Assembly (NCBI GenBank): GCA_044238735.1
Contig: JBIICS010000073.1
Coordinates: 1-14,314 of the forward strand
Direction of reading: 5' to 3'
Length of the DNA: 14,314 bases
DNA from: JBIICS01 sp044238735
Lineage (GTDB): Bacteria > Bacteroidota > Bacteroidia > UBA4408
Below, piece after piece: positions 13,349-14,314 of this stretch (positions within the stretch are counted from its first letter, which is position 1; every line of letters starts with the position of its first letter). The notes below the pieces were generated by a model. It saw only the letters and a program-made list of their open reading frames with translations. It ran no database searches and had not been told where the DNA came from. A program made the translations under genes and the position numbers.

Positions 13349-14314
13349 CTATCTGGAAAGTAAAAAGGATCCCTTGTATGTTTTTACTTCGTCTTTCTTA
13401 TCGGTAGTTTTTAAAATGTAAAAATAGGTGCCCTCAGAAGCCAATCCACCTGCTGATGTTCGTCCATCCCAATTTGGGCTTAAGGCATTTATTTCCCATA
13501 TTAAAAGTCCCCAACGATTATAAATTTCAAGGTTTAAATCTTTATAGCCCTTTTGTGTAATTATAAATAAATCATTGTTACCATCTAAATTTGGGGTAAA
13601 TACATTGGGTATGTATATGCTTACTATTCCTTCTACTACAATGGTTATACTGGCTGTATCTACGCAATTGTTTTTATCGGTAACAATAACTTCTGTAACA
13701 TAAGTACCCTCGGCTAGTTGGGTGAGATTTAAAATGCTGTCTGTTTCATTTGGTAATAGATTATCATTTAGTTCCCATTTATAATCAACAGCAGATATAC
13801 TGGTATTGGCAATTGCGACACTATTTAGGGGTTCTTGACCGCTAAGCGGATCTCCGCTTAAACTAACGGTTATTCCATTTACAGCCGGTATGCTAAATAC
13901 TATACTGGTATCTCTGCATCCTTGCTGACTTTCAACTATTAACGTATAGTTGCCTGCAATTGCATTGTTTAATACCGAATCGCTACTAACGAGTGTATTG
14001 TTGGTGAACCATTGATAGGTGTATGGCCTTGTACCTCCGGTAATATTGATATTCTTAATAGCTCCGTTTGCATAACCACAAAAAGCAGTGTCTATACTTG
14101 CGTTAGAATTAATAACAGGAGTAACGGGCTGCGCGTTAATCACCACATTAGCCGAAGCAACAGAAGTACAACCTTCGCTATTTGTAACGGTGTAGGAATA
14201 AGTACCGGCACTCAATCCGCTAATCGTATCGGTAGTTCCGGTTCCGGTAATCGAACCCGGATTCAGTGTCCAGGTACCCGAAGCAGGTAAACCATTTAAA
14301 ATAACAGAACCTGT
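13349..14314 (-). CDS. SprB-repeat surface protein with gliding-motility/T9SS C-terminal domain (N-terminus outside window)
   Basis: The C-terminal 321 residues of a larger secreted protein. The frame runs open to the right window edge, beginning TGSVILNGLPASGTWTLNPG, so the N-terminus lies outside. Repeats of the SprB/Ig-like kind are visible: LSAGTYSYTVTNSEGCTS, then a second unit with NITGGTRPYTYQW...AIAGNYTLIVESQQGC, then a PKD-like segment (VDYKWELN...VTDKNNC). The last about 86 residues are the gliding-motility-associated C-terminal domain: IPNVFTPNLDGNND, LEIYNRWGLLIWE, WDG, EGTYFYIL, KGSFLLSR. In Bacteroidetes this domain marks cargo exported by the type IX secretion system to the cell surface (family knowledge). 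The protein is probably an adhesin or matrix protein; its specific role is not readable. Confidence 0.9.
   Translation of the reverse strand, partial: TGSVILNGLPASGTWTLNPGSITGTGTTDTISGLSAGTYSYTVTNSEGCTSVASANVVINAQPVTPVINSNASIDTAFCGYANGAIKNINITGGTRPYTYQWFTNNTLVSSDSVLNNAIAGNYTLIVESQQGCRDTSIVFSIPAVNGITVSLSGDPLSGQEPLNSVAIANTSISAVDYKWELNDNLLPNETDSILNLTQLAEGTYVTEVIVTDKNNCVDTASITIVVEGIVSIYIPNVFTPNLDGNNDLFIITQKGYKDLNLEIYNRWGLLIWEINALSPNWDGRTSAGGLASEGTYFYILKTTDKKDEVKTYKGSFLLSR

Noticed and set aside
14012..14290. 92-codon plus-strand frame in the surface-protein gene
   Set aside because: It is antisense to SprB-like repeats, and its Ser/Arg/Asn-rich composition is the usual shadow of such repeats.

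Overview
The window comes from a low-GC member of the Bacteroidota (Bacteroidetes). Three observations support this. The partial gene at the right edge ends in a gliding-motility/type IX secretion type C-terminal domain. The left-edge gene joins beta-propeller (PD40) repeats, PKD domains and an OmpA domain, an arrangement common in this phylum. Two promoters carry the phylum's TAnnTTTG -7 box. I cannot resolve the genus.

Layout: (1) 1-1901(+) is a 5'-truncated OmpA/PD40/PKD envelope protein closed by a clear intrinsic terminator. (2) 1947-3347(+) is mnmE, a core tRNA-modification GTPase. (3) 3371-6911(-) is a two-gene operon: a MutT-like Nudix hydrolase, overlapping by 8 bp a 1049-residue phospholipase-D-like / SF2 helicase / DUF3427 protein. 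(4) 7127-8750(+) is an AbiE type IV toxin-antitoxin operon whose promoter sits inside a perfect 11-bp inverted repeat. (5) 8751-9277 holds no intact gene, only a short decayed frame and two hairpins. (6) 9278-10742(-) is a three-gene HipBST-type system (HTH, split HipA N-domain, HipA-like kinase) joined by two ATGA overlaps. (7) 10743-11065 is a regulatory region between divergent operons, with two different operator arrays. (8) 11066-12721(+) is a two-gene HipB-HipA system. (9) 12722-12997(+) is the 3' remnant of a DUF4143-type ATPase gene, in frame straight after the hipA stop. (10) 12998-13348 holds no convincing gene. (11) 13349-14314(-) is the C-terminal part of a large SprB-repeat/gliding-motility-CTD surface protein, cut by the window edge.

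The stretch from about 3348 to about 13000 reads as an accessory island of defence and toxin-antitoxin modules. It lies between housekeeping mnmE and a surface-protein gene. Each module has its own promoter and, where visible, its own autoregulatory operator, so the modules look assembled rather than co-regulated. No integrase, transposase, CRISPR array, rRNA or tRNA gene was recognised. The best candidates for a poorly described system are the Nudix + PLD-helicase-DUF3427 operon and the back-to-back pair of Hip kinases, each with its own operator set at about 41-bp spacing.
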